Below, piece after piece: positions 16,766 through 26,592 of a stretch of 64,000 bases of DNA; position 1 is the first letter of the stretch, and every line of letters starts with the position of its first letter. A program made the translations under genes and the position numbers. The notes under the pieces were generated by a model. That model was not told the origin of the DNA and did no database searches. It saw nothing but the letters and a program-made list of their open reading frames with translations. The stretch lies in NCBI RefSeq assembly GCF_963668515.1, contig NZ_OY764864.1, positions 1,364,001-1,428,000 of the forward strand, read 5' to 3'. The stretch is from an uncultured Ilyobacter sp. Its GTDB lineage: Bacteria > Fusobacteriota > Fusobacteriia > Fusobacteriales > Fusobacteriaceae.

Positions 16766-18892
16766 TCACTCAGCGGTCAGGTTGCGGGCCTTTTCCACCA
16801 GGCTGAGGAACTCGGCGCGGTAGCCATGCACGTCTTCTCCGATCGTTGGCTCGGCGAGTTCGAGGACTGCGTCGTAGGTCCAGTTGCCGGCGTGCGGCGA
16901 GTGCCGCAGCAGCATCCCGAACGATGCGACCGAGGCGGCGAAACGGAAGTCCTCGGACGTGTCCGCCAGGGCGCGGTCCGTATCAACGACCGGCACCTCA
17001 AACAACTCGCTCGTGTCGGCGTCGGGCTGCTTGTAGCGCAGCTTGATCGTCGCCATCTCGCCGCTGTCCGCCGCGGCGGAGGGGGTTGCCGCAGTCTGGT
17101 ACTTCAGCGGATCGATCGCGGGCAGAGGTGACTCGCCGTCGGATGCGGGGATTTCCTCGTCCGCGCCGGCGGGCACCAGTTCATACAGCGCGGTCACCGT
17201 GTGGCCGGCGCCGATTTCACCGGCGTCCTTCGTGTCGTCGTTGAAATCCTCCGCCGCGAGGATGCGATTCTCGTAGCCGATCAGTCGATACGCCCCGACC
17301 GCCAGCGGGTTGAATTCAATCTGGATCTTCACGTCTTTGGCTATCGTCACGAGCGTGCCGGCAAGCTGCTCGCCGAAGACTTTCTCGGCCTCCGCAGTGG
17401 TGTCGATATAGGCGTAGTTGCCGTTGCCCTGGTCGGCCAGCTTCTCCAGCGTCGAGTCCTTGTAGTTGCCCATGCCGAAGCCGAGCACGCTGAGGAACAC
17501 GCCGCCGGCAGCCTTCTGCTCGATCAGCTTGACCAAGTCGCCCTGATTCGTGACGCCGACGTTAAAGTCGCCGTCGGTCGCGAGGATGACGCGGTTCACG
17601 CCGCCTTCGATGAAGTTCTCTTCGGCGATCGCGTACGCCAGTTCGATGCCTTCGCCGCCGTTGGTCGAACCGCCGGCACGGAGCGACGCCAGCGCGTGGC
17701 GAATTGTCTCGGCGTTGTTGCCGGTCGTGGATGGCAACACGAGGCCGGACGCGCCGGCATAGACCGCAATCGCGACGCGATCGTTCTCGCCAAGCTGATC
17801 GATCAGCACGTTCATCGCATGCTTGACCAGCGGCAGCTTCTTATCGTCCTGCATCGAGCCGGACACGTCGAGCAGGAAAACGAGATTGCACGCGGGCCGC
17901 TCTTCCGGTTCGATTTCGAGGCCTTTGAGGCCGACGCGCATCAGCCGATGCGCCGGCGTCCACGGGCAATCGGCCACATCGACCGTGACGGAGAACGTCT
18001 CATCGTCGGGCGCGACCGCGTCCGCCGTGTCCGGCTCGGCGTAGTCGTACGTGAAGTAGTTGATGAACTCCTCAACCCGCACCGCCCCCGGCGGCGGCAA
18101 GTGGTTCGAGTTGAGATACCGCCGAACGTTTGCGTACGACGCGGTATCGACATCGATCGAAAACGTGGACAGCGGCTGGTCGGTGACGCGGAGGAACGCG
18201 TTGTGGATGACCTGGTCGTAGGCTTCGGTGTTCATGCGACCGGAAAGCGTTTCGCATTCGCCCCCCCCTCCATAGAACATGTCCTGCAATCCATCGCCGT
18301 CCGCTTCTGAGAAGTAGTTCGCATTGAGGCCGCTGGCGCTACCGGCCGGCTGCACGCAGTACAAAACCCCACCGGCGTGACGCGAATCGAACACGGTTTC
18401 TTCCAGCGGATAATCTGCACCACCGACGTACCCGAGTGCCGCCAGTTGGTTCAGGCCTTCCTCATCCACCGCCTTGGTCTCACCCTTCGCCTTGCCGTAT
18501 GCATCCAGGTCGGCTATACCAGCGCCAGGTCCGATGTGTGGAGCAGATGGTTCCGCGAGCTCCCTCGCCCGACTGAGTCTCGGCGTCATCACGTTCACGG
18601 CGATGATCAGAAGCGATGCCGCAACGGCCGATGCCACCAGCCATGTGCGCAATCTCAGCCCGCCGCGTGACTTTGCCGACGTAATCGTCTCACGCTGTGA
18701 ATCGCTCAACGTCCCTACCGGCTCTGCGCCGAGTTCCTTACTCAGCACATCCACCGTCGCGCGGATCTCTTCGACCGCTGCTCGGGCTTCGGGCGAGTCA
18801 GCCAGCAGTTTTTCGACGGCCGCTTTTTCGTCGGCGTCGAGTTCGTTCAATACATACGCCGTGAGTCTTGCATCATTGGGGTCGAATTTCAT
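16766..18892 (-). CDS. Membrane-anchored VWA-domain protein with anti-sigma-like N-terminus (YfbK-like)
   Basis: 708 residues. Residues 1-75 are acidic helices (NDARLTAYVLNELDADEKAAVEKLL) like the cytoplasmic part of anti-sigma factors, but without a zinc-binding His/Cys set. A single membrane segment follows at about 84-100. The exported part carries a VWF-N-like region, then a VWA domain with an intact MIDAS start (FLLDVSGSMQ) and TDGDFNVGVT, then a C-terminal DUF3520-type domain. The start codon overlaps the stop of the upstream ECF sigma gene (ATGA at 18889-18892). It is probably the partner that restrains that sigma factor and senses an envelope signal through the VWA domain (inference). 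Confidence 0.92.
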   Translation of the reverse strand: MKFDPNDARLTAYVLNELDADEKAAVEKLLADSPEARAAVEEIRATVDVLSKELGAEPVGTLSDSQRETITSAKSRGGLRLRTWLVASAVAASLLIIAVNVMTPRLSRARELAEPSAPHIGPGAGIADLDAYGKAKGETKAVDEEGLNQLAALGYVGGADYPLEETVFDSRHAGGVLYCVQPAGSASGLNANYFSEADGDGLQDMFYGGGGECETLSGRMNTEAYDQVIHNAFLRVTDQPLSTFSIDVDTASYANVRRYLNSNHLPPPGAVRVEEFINYFTYDYAEPDTADAVAPDDETFSVTVDVADCPWTPAHRLMRVGLKGLEIEPEERPACNLVFLLDVSGSMQDDKKLPLVKHAMNVLIDQLGENDRVAIAVYAGASGLVLPSTTGNNAETIRHALASLRAGGSTNGGEGIELAYAIAEENFIEGGVNRVILATDGDFNVGVTNQGDLVKLIEQKAAGGVFLSVLGFGMGNYKDSTLEKLADQGNGNYAYIDTTAEAEKVFGEQLAGTLVTIAKDVKIQIEFNPLAVGAYRLIGYENRILAAEDFNDDTKDAGEIGAGHTVTALYELVPAGADEEIPASDGESPLPAIDPLKYQTAATPSAAADSGEMATIKLRYKQPDADTSELFEVPVVDTDRALADTSEDFRFAASVASFGMLLRHSPHAGNWTYDAVLELAEPTIGEDVHGYRAEFLSLVEKARNLTAE

Positions 18893-19458
18893 TGTTCGAT
18901 CCTCCCGGAAGCGGGGCTGCTCTCCCCGTCGGCGGATGGCCGCAGCCCCATTTGCTCGCGAATCGTTTTGATCGCCGTGTGCAGCGTGACGCCAACGTTG
19001 GTGACGCTGATGCCGAGCACTTCGGCGATTTCCTTGTAGCTGAGTCCCCCTTGGAACCGCAGCCGCACCGCTTCCTGTTGTCGTTCCGGTAATGCCGCGA
19101 CGAGTTGCAGGGCCTGCGTCGTGGATTCCCGGCTTTCGAGTGCGACTCCCGGCGGCGGTTGGTAGCCAGCGCCGGCGGCGGTCGCGGGGTCGTTCAGGCG
19201 TCTCATGCGCTTCTCCTTTCGGCGAAGGTCCAACGCCCGGTTGCGGCACACGCGAAACAGCCAGGGCCCCAGATGGTCGCCGACCTGTCTGCGGTCGGCG
19301 GCACAAAGGCGGATGAAGGTGTCCTGAACCACGTCGCGGGCCAGGTCGGTGCTGTTGACCAGCCGGGCGGCGTAGGCCAGGAGCGGGCGCTCATACTGCT
19401 CGAGCGCCGCTCGTAACCAGTGTCCTCGGGCCGATTGTCCGTCGCGTGTCATCGCCAC
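18889..19458 (-). CDS. ECF-type RNA polymerase sigma factor
   Basis: 189 residues. Region 2: YERPLLAYAARLVNSTDLARDVVQDTFIRLCAAD, with the WLFRVCRNRALDLRRKEKR stretch of region 2.4. Region 4: ALQLVAALPERQQEAVRLRFQGGLSYKEIAEVLGISVTNVGVTLHTAIKTIREQ, a helix-turn-helix for -35 recognition. There is no region 1 or 3, as expected for the extracytoplasmic-function group. It is the first gene of a two-gene operon with the VWA protein; the four-base overlap points to matched translation of the two. Confidence 0.95.
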   Translation of the reverse strand: MAMTRDGQSARGHWLRAALEQYERPLLAYAARLVNSTDLARDVVQDTFIRLCAADRRQVGDHLGPWLFRVCRNRALDLRRKEKRMRRLNDPATAAGAGYQPPPGVALESRESTTQALQLVAALPERQQEAVRLRFQGGLSYKEIAEVLGISVTNVGVTLHTAIKTIREQMGLRPSADGESSPASGRIEQ

Positions 19459-19761
19459 CCCGCGGTAAATGGGCGTCTGTTCATTGGATATGACGCATGG
19501 AGGAGAAGTTTCTTAATTCTGCGGCCGGTTTTTCTGCTGTAACGCAGTGGAGACTTATGAGCACCTGGCACAATCCGCAACTCCGGTTTGCGATCGGGGC
19601 CGGGCAATCGCAGGCTTCATACCAGCGATAGTGCCTTCGCTCACAACGGCCCCACTCCACGGACACTTGGGAAGTTCTACTATATCCGCAACGGCCAGCT
19701 TGCGGCCGCGGCGTAGTGGGGGCGTAGGAGATTCCCGTAACTCAATACTAGGGAGAAGCTT
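19459..19761. other. Divergent intergenic region
   Basis: Between the ECF sigma operon (minus) and the 101-aa gene (plus), so it should hold both promoters. I see no confident motif. Confidence 0.5.
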
Positions 19762-20067
19762 ATGGGTGGAATGACCGCTCGGGCCCTTGGTGCAGGGACG
19801 CGTGTAAAAGTGCAAGAAGCCGGCCCGGTTCCGGAATGGTCCTCGTGGGACGACGATGGACACCGGGTGTCAAATTCTGTCAAGAAACGCCTTCAGCAGC
19901 TATTTTTCAGTGGCGATCGTCGCGTCAGCGGCCAGGTCGTCTACATCACCCGCGAGTCCGAGCGCGAAAAACTTCGCCGCCACGGACGCGTGAAAGTCGA
20001 GATTCGCGATTCGGCCGGTAGCAGCGTCATTATCACCGCCGATACGACGAACCTGCGGGCCGCCTAG
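19762..20067 (+). CDS. Hypothetical protein, 101 residues
   Basis: ATG at 19762 follows GGGAG at 6 nt. The product has a loop-rich first third, then RLQQLFFSGDRRVSGQVVYITRESEREKLRRHGRVKVEIRDSAGSSVIITADTTNL, which looks like a small beta-rich domain. Third-base GC is high, as expected for a real gene in this genome. No signal peptide or membrane segment, and I do not recognise a family. A small hairpin (20097-20115) with a T-rich stretch follows about 30 nt after the stop. Confidence 0.7.
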   Translation: MGGMTARALGAGTRVKVQEAGPVPEWSSWDDDGHRVSNSVKKRLQQLFFSGDRRVSGQVVYITRESEREKLRRHGRVKVEIRDSAGSSVIITADTTNLRAA

Positions 20068-20723
20068 GCTCGTGCGGCGGGTCTCCTGACCTGCCAGACC
20101 GGTGAAAGACCGGTCCTTCACATCTTCTTTTTGAGACAATCTGGTGTCGTACGGCGAGTCGAGCGGATTTCCGTCGTCGACGAGCAACCGCCGCGGTTTG
20201 TGTTCATTGAACCGATTGGCCTGGGGGCCTTTCTGCGCGCATCCACGTACCGCCCTTTTTGCCCCTCATCACGCATTTTTGCTCCTGGGACATGCAGTTG
20301 TCATGACCATCGCAGTGATGTTGTCGTTGTAACGGCCGGGCCCGGCCCGGCCGTAGATGCGCGGCAAGCTTTCCCTGGGCCTGAAGGCGAGGCTCCAGCG
20401 GTCATCAACTGGCTTGTTGGCTAAGCAGGCGCTTCGTCAATCTGCGGCCGAGCAGAGCTGGGCCGCTACATTCGCGCGGATACCCCGAATGCAGGCAGAG
20501 GATTCGTGTGGCCACTCTCGCCATCGTTTACAGGGCTGGCATATCTTGGCGACAACTGTGCCTATTCGCGGCCCAACGACGCAGGAAGGGATTCCTGCGG
20601 ACCGAGGCGTGAGAAAGGATTCTCGTACCAGCGAGCTGGGCCGCTACATTCACCGGTCAGAGAGCGGTGCCACATATGGATGCGACAGATGACGCCACTG
20701 TGACGGAGGCGGCGGGGCTTTGC
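20068..20723. other. Repeat-containing intergenic region
   Basis: No gene supported. Contains a short GACCGGT / ACCGGTC hairpin at 20097-20115, a GGCCGGGCC-rich palindrome near 20335-20352, and the composite repeat copy at 20442-20669. Confidence 0.6.
20442..20669 (+). repeat. Composite intergenic repeat, copy 4 (all modules)
   Basis: Core GGCCGAGCAGAGCTGGGCC plus GCTACA (20442-20470); hairpin CAGGAAGGGATTCCTG (20582-20597); hairpin GTGAGAAAGGATTCTCGTAC (20609-20628); a second GAGCTGGGCCGCTACA (20634-20649); CACCGGTCAGAGAGCGGTG (20651-20669). The most complete copy. Confidence 0.75.
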
Positions 20724-21152
20724 TCACGCGGCGCCGAGTTCCTTGCTGACCGCTGCGAGGGCGTCGTCCGCGTCGGCTTCGTTGTCGAAGGCGACTACGA
20801 CCATCATTCGATCGCCGAGCGCCGTCGCCGTGTAGCCGCGGATGTTGAGATTCGCCTTGCTGATTGCCATCGCAATGCGCGAGCCGATTCCGGGAGCATC
20901 CGGGCCGGTCACACGAATCGCGCGGATGTCTTCCTGAATCGCCAGGCCGACGTTCTCGGCGATCTCGAACTCTTCCAGATTGCGGAGCGGTGAGACAAAC
21001 AGGAGGGCGCGCCCGGGCATCTCCCGGCGGGCAACGATGAGTTCCAGATTCAAACCGGCGTCGCTGAGTGCGTCCAGCTTCTCCGCCAGCTCGTGCGGCC
21101 GATCAGGAATGGCCCCCACCCACACGTATTCCTTCGTCACTTCGTAAGACAT
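20724..21152 (-). CDS. ACT-domain protein
   Basis: 142 residues with two ACT-like halves: VWVGAIPDRPHELAEKLDALSDAGLNLELIVARR (residues ~10-43) and IRVTGPDAPGIGSRIAMAISKANLNIRGYTATALGDRMMVVVAFD (~79-123). ACT domains bind small ligands, usually amino acids, and regulate a partner enzyme. No catalytic domain is attached, so this is a stand-alone regulator. The ATG at 21152 (MSYEVTKEY) has GGGGAG at 7 nt and is preferred to the in-frame start at 21167. The neighbours give no hint of its partner. Confidence 0.88.
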   Translation of the reverse strand: MSYEVTKEYVWVGAIPDRPHELAEKLDALSDAGLNLELIVARREMPGRALLFVSPLRNLEEFEIAENVGLAIQEDIRAIRVTGPDAPGIGSRIAMAISKANLNIRGYTATALGDRMMVVVAFDNEADADDALAAVSKELGAA

Positions 21153-21278
21153 GACCTGTCTCCCCATGAAACTGGACCAGAAACGAATGCGGCGTCAGAC
21201 GGCACAAGTGCGGAAATAGAAACGAGCTCCGCCGCGCGGGCGACGGAGCTCGTGAAATCGCGTCGGTTGCGTGCGATC

Positions 21279-24038
21279 TTACCCGCCGTAACCGTAGTTG
21301 CCCAGCAGGAGTTGGAGATCGGCTAGGTCGACCTGATTGTCGCCGTTAAGATCGCCCTGCTGCTCGCTGACGCCGCCGATGGTTCCGTAGTAGCCGAGCA
21401 GGATCTGGAGATCGCTCAGATCAACGTCGCCATCGCCGTCGAGATCGCCCAGGACCGGTGCCTCGGTCAGCACGCCCCAGATCTCCACGTCGTCGAGGTT
21501 CCAGCCGGGGTAGTTGTTGCTGCTGTCGGTCGGGCCCATGCCCCACCGCACGTAGACGGTGGACTGGCCGTCGGCGACCGCCGAGATGTCGTAAGCAACT
21601 TCCGTCCAGGCGTAGTCGGTAATGTTGCCGCCGGTCGGATTGGTCCAGATCGTGGTCCAATCGACGCCGTTGCTTGAGGCCTGGATGCTGGCGGTGTCAT
21701 AGCGCTCGACGCCGAGCCAACGCTGGAACCGCAACTCGACCAGGCCGAGATTGCTGCAATCGAACGCCGCGGTAGTCAGGTAGACCGGGTCCATATTCGC
21801 CGCGTAGTCGCCGGTGAGGTTGTACCCGTAGACCATCGTGCCGCTATACGCTGCGGCCGGATCGCCGTTGCGCGAGCCGCCACCCATCGGCGTTCCAAAG
21901 CCCCAATCACCTTCCTTCGTCCAGCCAGGATTGCTGTCCAGCGGGAAGCTGATGCGAACGTCCATGTCATCCACGTCGATCGCGGCGGCGACATCCTCGT
22001 CACCATCGTGATCCGTGGCGTTCACGAACGAGATCGCACCTTCATGCACGCCATGCAGCAGCGTGTAGGCATCGTCGTTCAGCGTGACGGTAACCTGGGC
22101 GGTGCCCAGCGCCGGCAGCGTGCCGCTCGGCGTGTCGATATCGAGCCAGGCGACGTCCGCCGTGACTTCAAAGTCGATCGGCGTCTCGTTCTTGTTTTCG
22201 AGTTCGTAAACGAAGCTCTCGGGCGAGAACGGGCCGCCGCGATCGCCACTGCTGGCGAAGTTGTCGCCGGTGACCTTCATGCCGGTGGGCGGCTCGGCAA
22301 CGCCGAAGACGCGTACCGACGGGTCGCCGAAGATGTGCCAGGTGTTGAACGTCGCCACGCCGCTGCTGCCGTACTCGTCCATCATCTGGCACGAGCCGGC
22401 AAAGCACAGCGCACCGAAGCTGAAGTACGCTTCGTCTACGAGCAGATCGACGGTCTCGTCCTGGGCGGCCATCGGCGGGGCCCAGTCCTGGTTGACCGAG
22501 GAAGCATAGATGCCGATGGCGCCGGTCGGCTCGCCGTTGTGCGTGGCTCGCAACCATGCTTCAGCAAAGCAGGTATAACCGGCAAACTGACCGTTCACGC
22601 ACGCCACGCTGACGATGAACGGTAGCATGTTGTCGTTGGTCAGGGCATTGACGTTGCTCGTCGAGAAACCACTCGTGCTCCAGGAGTATGTGCTGCCGTG
22701 GCCGCAGTAGTTGATGATTCCGCGGCCGGCGTTGATCGCCGTCGAGACCTGGCTGGCGCTGACGCTGCCATAAAACCCGTCAACGCTGGTGTAGTCATAG
22801 TTGAGCAGGTCGGTGCGGATGTTGCCGATGTGCTGCGTATCGGATTCGCCATCGTCGCCGATGCCCGCGCCTTCGCTCGAACCAATGCCGACGCCCTTCT
22901 TGAACCAGGCCTGCTCGGTGGCGGGCATGGTCTCGTATTCAATCGTGCGCTCAACCTGCGTATCGACCTGCGACGAGTTCTCGGCCGAGAAACGACCGAC
23001 GAAGATGTCCGGATAGCTGTCCGAACCGGCCAGCGTCGAGTACGTCGGGTCCGAAGAGCCGCCGGAAGCATACGGCGTAGCAATCTGCGTGGAATCGCCG
23101 ACGAGCAGCACAAAGGCCAGATCACTCGTGTTGTACTCGTTTTGGATGTAGCTCTTAATCGCGGTCGAGCTGTTACCGATCGTCGAAACGCCGACCATCG
23201 AGCAGGTAATGCCGATGTCGTTCTTGTGCTCGACGAACGGCTGCATATTGCTCATCCACGAGTCATAACAGATGACCAGCATTTCGCCCTGTTCATCCAG
23301 CGGCGAGTAACGTTCGGGATCGGAGTAGTTGAGGAACTGGTGCCGATACACCTGGTTAAACGCGAGGCTCAAAGCACGCTCGGCCTGTCGGGGAACCAGC
23401 GGATTGACCGGCTCATCTTCGGTGTTGAGGACGCGCACGGTGAGGTCGGTGTAAACACGCAGCGTACGGGTGACCGCGTTGTACTGCACCGGGCGGATAT
23501 GCACGACCACGCCGCGAACGTCGCGCAGGATGTACGGCTCGCTCAGCTCGGCCAGATCGTTCGGATAGAACGCATCGACGTCGTACGCGGGACCGAACTC
23601 ATATGGCACGGTCGCCGGATCAATCGTACGCGAGAAGCTGCCGCGCGACGGAGCGATATCCACATCGGGAATGTCGTAGTACTCAGACGCGAGCACTTCG
23701 ACAGCGACCGCGGCGTCATCACCAATGATGATGCTGCGTGAGACCTGCGGCAGGTCAGGCGCGCCGGCGATCATCAGCGGTGCTTCTTTCTCAATCTGAA
23801 CAATGTCGTATGCCGCGCCGTCGATGTCGATCGGGGTGAGCTGAACGTCCGAGATTCGGTAGGAGAGCAGCGTGTAGTCCGCCGTGTCCTCTTCAACGTT
23901 CACATTGACGGCGGGTTTCGTGTTGCCGGCCAGGGCCGTCGTTGCGAGCAGCGCCGTAAGCGCGAACCCGATCGCCAAGGCCCGGATCGAAGCTGTACGA
24001 TCCCCACCACAATGAGAATGCTTTCCGAGATCTGCCAC
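21279..24038 (-). CDS. Secreted gingipain-type (C25) cysteine protease with dockerin-like C-terminus
   Basis: 919 residues. The signal peptide is SIRALAIGFALTALLATTALA. A propeptide-like beta region (to about residue 230) is followed by the C25 caspase-fold core: LLVGDSTQI, SYPDIFVGRF, the catalytic His in INYCGHGSTYSW and the catalytic Cys in FIVSVACVNGQF. An Ig-like and an immune-inhibitor-like beta domain follow, then two EF-hand/dockerin-type repeats, GDLDGDGDVDLSDLQILL and GDLNGDNQVDLADLQLLL. The start is a GTG at 24038 with AGGAGG at 6 nt, much better supported than in-frame starts upstream. Substrate unknown; an extracellular or cell-surface location is expected. Confidence 0.92.
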   Translation of the reverse strand: MADLGKHSHCGGDRTASIRALAIGFALTALLATTALAGNTKPAVNVNVEEDTADYTLLSYRISDVQLTPIDIDGAAYDIVQIEKEAPLMIAGAPDLPQVSRSIIIGDDAAVAVEVLASEYYDIPDVDIAPSRGSFSRTIDPATVPYEFGPAYDVDAFYPNDLAELSEPYILRDVRGVVVHIRPVQYNAVTRTLRVYTDLTVRVLNTEDEPVNPLVPRQAERALSLAFNQVYRHQFLNYSDPERYSPLDEQGEMLVICYDSWMSNMQPFVEHKNDIGITCSMVGVSTIGNSSTAIKSYIQNEYNTSDLAFVLLVGDSTQIATPYASGGSSDPTYSTLAGSDSYPDIFVGRFSAENSSQVDTQVERTIEYETMPATEQAWFKKGVGIGSSEGAGIGDDGESDTQHIGNIRTDLLNYDYTSVDGFYGSVSASQVSTAINAGRGIINYCGHGSTYSWSTSGFSTSNVNALTNDNMLPFIVSVACVNGQFAGYTCFAEAWLRATHNGEPTGAIGIYASSVNQDWAPPMAAQDETVDLLVDEAYFSFGALCFAGSCQMMDEYGSSGVATFNTWHIFGDPSVRVFGVAEPPTGMKVTGDNFASSGDRGGPFSPESFVYELENKNETPIDFEVTADVAWLDIDTPSGTLPALGTAQVTVTLNDDAYTLLHGVHEGAISFVNATDHDGDEDVAAAIDVDDMDVRISFPLDSNPGWTKEGDWGFGTPMGGGSRNGDPAAAYSGTMVYGYNLTGDYAANMDPVYLTTAAFDCSNLGLVELRFQRWLGVERYDTASIQASSNGVDWTTIWTNPTGGNITDYAWTEVAYDISAVADGQSTVYVRWGMGPTDSSNNYPGWNLDDVEIWGVLTEAPVLGDLDGDGDVDLSDLQILLGYYGTIGGVSEQQGDLNGDNQVDLADLQLLLGNYGYGG

Positions 24039-24241
24039 AATCGGCCTCCTGAGAGTGCATAGGAACTGTGCGAATTGTCCCTCTGATCTTACCGCCGATG
24101 CGCACACCGAATCAAACCCAAATGGGTGCTAAATCCCGGCCGATAACGCACTTCGTTGTGAAATGTAGCGCTTTTTTGCAGTGAGATGATTCACGGCATC
24201 GATGCCGCTGTTCGGCATTTGCCGGGTGGGGCCGATTCGGG

Positions 24242-24862
24242 CTAGTGTTCCACGCTGTCTTTGCGAGCGGCTCCCTCGCGGGGAAGGTTTTCACCGATGC
24301 CGGCCGAGCGTTTTTCGCCCATCGCCCCCATCGGGCGACGCACCTCAGATACGCTGACTCCGCGGCGTGCGAGACAATGCGGGATGAGCCGGCCACTCTT
24401 GGTCACATCGACCGCGATCCGCTTGTTGAAAGATGTCACGCCATAAGTCGCCCCACCGACGCCGCCCACCCCGTAAATGCTGTAAGTATCCACGGCGACC
24501 AAGCCGCGATCGGGATGGGCCGGGGGACGATAAAACAGCAGCACATCGGGCTCGACGGGCTCTTTGAGGCCGAGGGCCTTGCGCTCCTCGGGCGTGAATT
24601 CGATCTTCTCGTAGGGGCGTACCAGCGTGACACGCGGCGTATCGCCCTGGCCCTCGACGCCGACGACGATCGGGAGGATCCGCTCGGTGCGCGTCAGATT
24701 GGGCATTTCGGCCGGGATTGGCTTCATATCGCCCGCGGAGGCGGACGGCTGCTCATCGACACCGGGACCGGGCTTGCGATCGCGGGCCGCACATCCCCAG
24801 AGGGTGGCGCAGAGGCCAATAACCAGTCCCATGCGAACGAGGCGTGTCAGGCTGCTTCTCAT
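24242..24862 (-). CDS. Lipoprotein, unknown function
   Basis: 206 residues. MRSSLTRLVRMGLVIGLCATLWGC is a lipoprotein signal with the lipobox Cys at residue 24. The rest is a single globular region with a Gly-rich patch (YSIYGVGGVGGATYG) and a basic C-terminus. I do not recognise the family. ATG at 24862 follows AGGA at 8 nt. It lies 10 nt downstream of the pabA/trpG stop on the same strand, so the two, and perhaps sppA, may be co-transcribed. Confidence 0.75.
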   Translation of the reverse strand: MRSSLTRLVRMGLVIGLCATLWGCAARDRKPGPGVDEQPSASAGDMKPIPAEMPNLTRTERILPIVVGVEGQGDTPRVTLVRPYEKIEFTPEERKALGLKEPVEPDVLLFYRPPAHPDRGLVAVDTYSIYGVGGVGGATYGVTSFNKRIAVDVTKSGRLIPHCLARRGVSVSEVRRPMGAMGEKRSAGIGENLPREGAARKDSVEH

Positions 24863-24872
24863 GGTCGTTTTC

Positions 24873-25451
24873 CTATCCGATTGACAGGAAATTCTCAAGC
24901 AGTTTCAGGCCATGCTGCGTCAAAAAGCTCTCCGGATGGAACTGTACGCCGAAGATCGGATGCTCGCGATGGCGCAGCCCCATGATCTCCTGGGCGTCGT
25001 CGACGGCCGTCGCGGTGACTTCGAGCTCTGCCGGGAGCGTCTCGGCCTCGACGATCAGCGAGTGGTAGCGCGTGGCTTCAAACGGGTTGGGCAACCCGGC
25101 GAACAGGTCGCGATCGTTGTGCTGGATCATGCTGGTCTTGCCGTGCAACAACCGTTTGGCACGGATCACGCGGCCGCCAAAGGCCTGGCCGATCGACTGG
25201 TGGCCGAGGCACACGCCCAGCAGCGGAATCTGGCTGCCGAACCGCGTGACGGCGGCCACGCTGATGCCGGCTTCGTTCGGCGTACACGGGCCCGGTGAGA
25301 TAATCAGGCGGCTCGGCTGGAGGGCCGCGATTTCATCAAGCGAGATGCAGTCGTTGCGTTGGACCTCGATCTTCTCGTCCGGTCGCAATTCGCCGAGCGC
25401 CTGGACCAGGTTAAACGTAAACGAGTCGTAGTTGTCGATCAGCAAGATCAT
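24873..25451 (-). CDS. Glutamine amidotransferase, anthranilate / aminodeoxychorismate synthase component II
   Basis: 192 residues, a class I glutamine amidotransferase that supplies ammonia for anthranilate (TrpG) or 4-amino-4-deoxychorismate (PabA). Motifs: [13 protein letters not shown] at the N-terminus, [30 protein letters not shown] with the nucleophile Cys, and FGVQFHPES with the His-x-Glu of the triad. The ATG at 25451 begins this conserved N-terminus. No component I gene (trpE/pabB) is next to it, so trpG and pabA cannot be told apart. Confidence 0.93.
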   Translation of the reverse strand: MILLIDNYDSFTFNLVQALGELRPDEKIEVQRNDCISLDEIAALQPSRLIISPGPCTPNEAGISVAAVTRFGSQIPLLGVCLGHQSIGQAFGGRVIRAKRLLHGKTSMIQHNDRDLFAGLPNPFEATRYHSLIVEAETLPAELEVTATAVDDAQEIMGLRHREHPIFGVQFHPESFLTQHGLKLLENFLSIG

Positions 25452-25501
25452 GTTGTTCTGCCTGAGGCGGTTCTCTCTGGATCGTATTGTCGCGGCGCGG
25501 T

Positions 25502-26521
25502 CTACCAGCCGGGCGCCCACAGATACATGAAACGGGCACCGGGGCCCTCCAGCCACTCCGGCAGGTCAACATTCACTACGTTGACCTGGGCCGGGCCGGC
25601 GGGCGTATCCGCGTAGATGTTCGGACGATAATCGTACACCTTGCCATATTGCACCAGCACGATCGGCTTGTCGTCGAGGCCGGCCAGCTGCTTCGCCAAC
25701 TCGACGCCATCGTGCAGCGTGCCGATTTCATCGACCAAACCGCTGGCAACAGCGTCGGGCGCGAGGTACACGCGGCCGTCGGCGAGTTCGCGCAAACGCG
25801 TTTCTTCCATATCCGTGCGGCTGCTCTGCACGACGCTGACGAAGCGAGCGTACATCGCGTCGATCATCTCCTGGAAGATTTCACGCTCGGCCGGCTGGAG
25901 TGTGCGGAACGGCGAGCCGGCGTCCTTCATTTCTCCGCTCTTGATCACGTTCGCGCGGATGCCAAGCTTCTGCATCGTGCCGGAGAATTCCGGCAGGATG
26001 AGAATCACGCCGATGCTGCCGACCACGCTGGTCGGTGTGACCACGATGCGATCCGCCCCGCAGGCCAGGTAGTACGCCCCGGACGCCATGACATCGAGGC
26101 CGACGGCGACGACCGGCTTATCGGTCCGTTCGCGGAACTCTGTCAGCTCCGTATACATCAGATCACTGGCGGTGACGCCGCCGCCGGGCGAATTGATTCG
26201 CAGCACGACAGCTTTTACGCGCTTGTCGGCCGCGGCCTTGTCGAGCTTCTCTTTGAAGATCGCGACCGGGTTCTCGCCGGCGGGGCCGAGTAGTGATTGG
26301 TCGCGGGCGTTGCGCAGCACGCCGCTGACGTCGATCAGGGCGATTCGATCGCGGGCGAAGATGCCGTCCCGCTCGATAACCTTCTCGACCAGTTTCGGTG
26401 AACGCGGTACCGGCGTGACCAGGAACGACATCGGTGCACAGCCAGTGGCCAGCACGCTCGCCAGCAATGCGAGCAGCCCCACGCCGCGAGAGGTGGATAC
26501 GATTGGCGAGTTCTTGGACAC
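25502..26521 (-). CDS. sppA: Signal peptide peptidase SppA
   Basis: 339 residues, a membrane-bound serine protease that clears signal peptides. N-terminal signal with a Cys at residue 28 ([10 protein letters not shown]), so possibly a lipoprotein. ClpP-like fold: [35 protein letters not shown] with nucleophile Ser147, [10 protein letters not shown], and [14 protein letters not shown], whose Lys199 matches in spacing the catalytic lysine of Bacillus SppA. GTG start at 26521 supported by GAGGAG at 8 nt. It diverges from the zincin gene at 26593. Confidence 0.94.
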   Translation of the reverse strand: MSKNSPIVSTSRGVGLLALLASVLATGCAPMSFLVTPVPRSPKLVEKVIERDGIFARDRIALIDVSGVLRNARDQSLLGPAGENPVAIFKEKLDKAAADKRVKAVVLRINSPGGGVTASDLMYTELTEFRERTDKPVVAVGLDVMASGAYYLACGADRIVVTPTSVVGSIGVILILPEFSGTMQKLGIRANVIKSGEMKDAGSPFRTLQPAEREIFQEMIDAMYARFVSVVQSSRTDMEETRLRELADGRVYLAPDAVASGLVDEIGTLHDGVELAKQLAGLDDKPIVLVQYGKVYDYRPNIYADTPAGPAQVNVVNVDLPEWLEGPGARFMYLWAPGW

Positions 26522-26592
26522 GGTCTATACTCCTCGCGCCGGCTGGGCGGTCCCGGTCGGCGTCTGTGCGATTGCCGAGCAAACAAGCTGGG

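Noticed and set aside
17201..18310. 369-codon plus-strand open frame opposite the VWA gene
   Set aside because: Antisense shadow; the VWA domain with MIDAS is on the other strand.
22698..23741. 347-codon plus-strand open frame opposite the C25 protease
   Set aside because: Antisense shadow of a clearly conserved protease; its translation is rich in V, R, D and A without recognisable domains.
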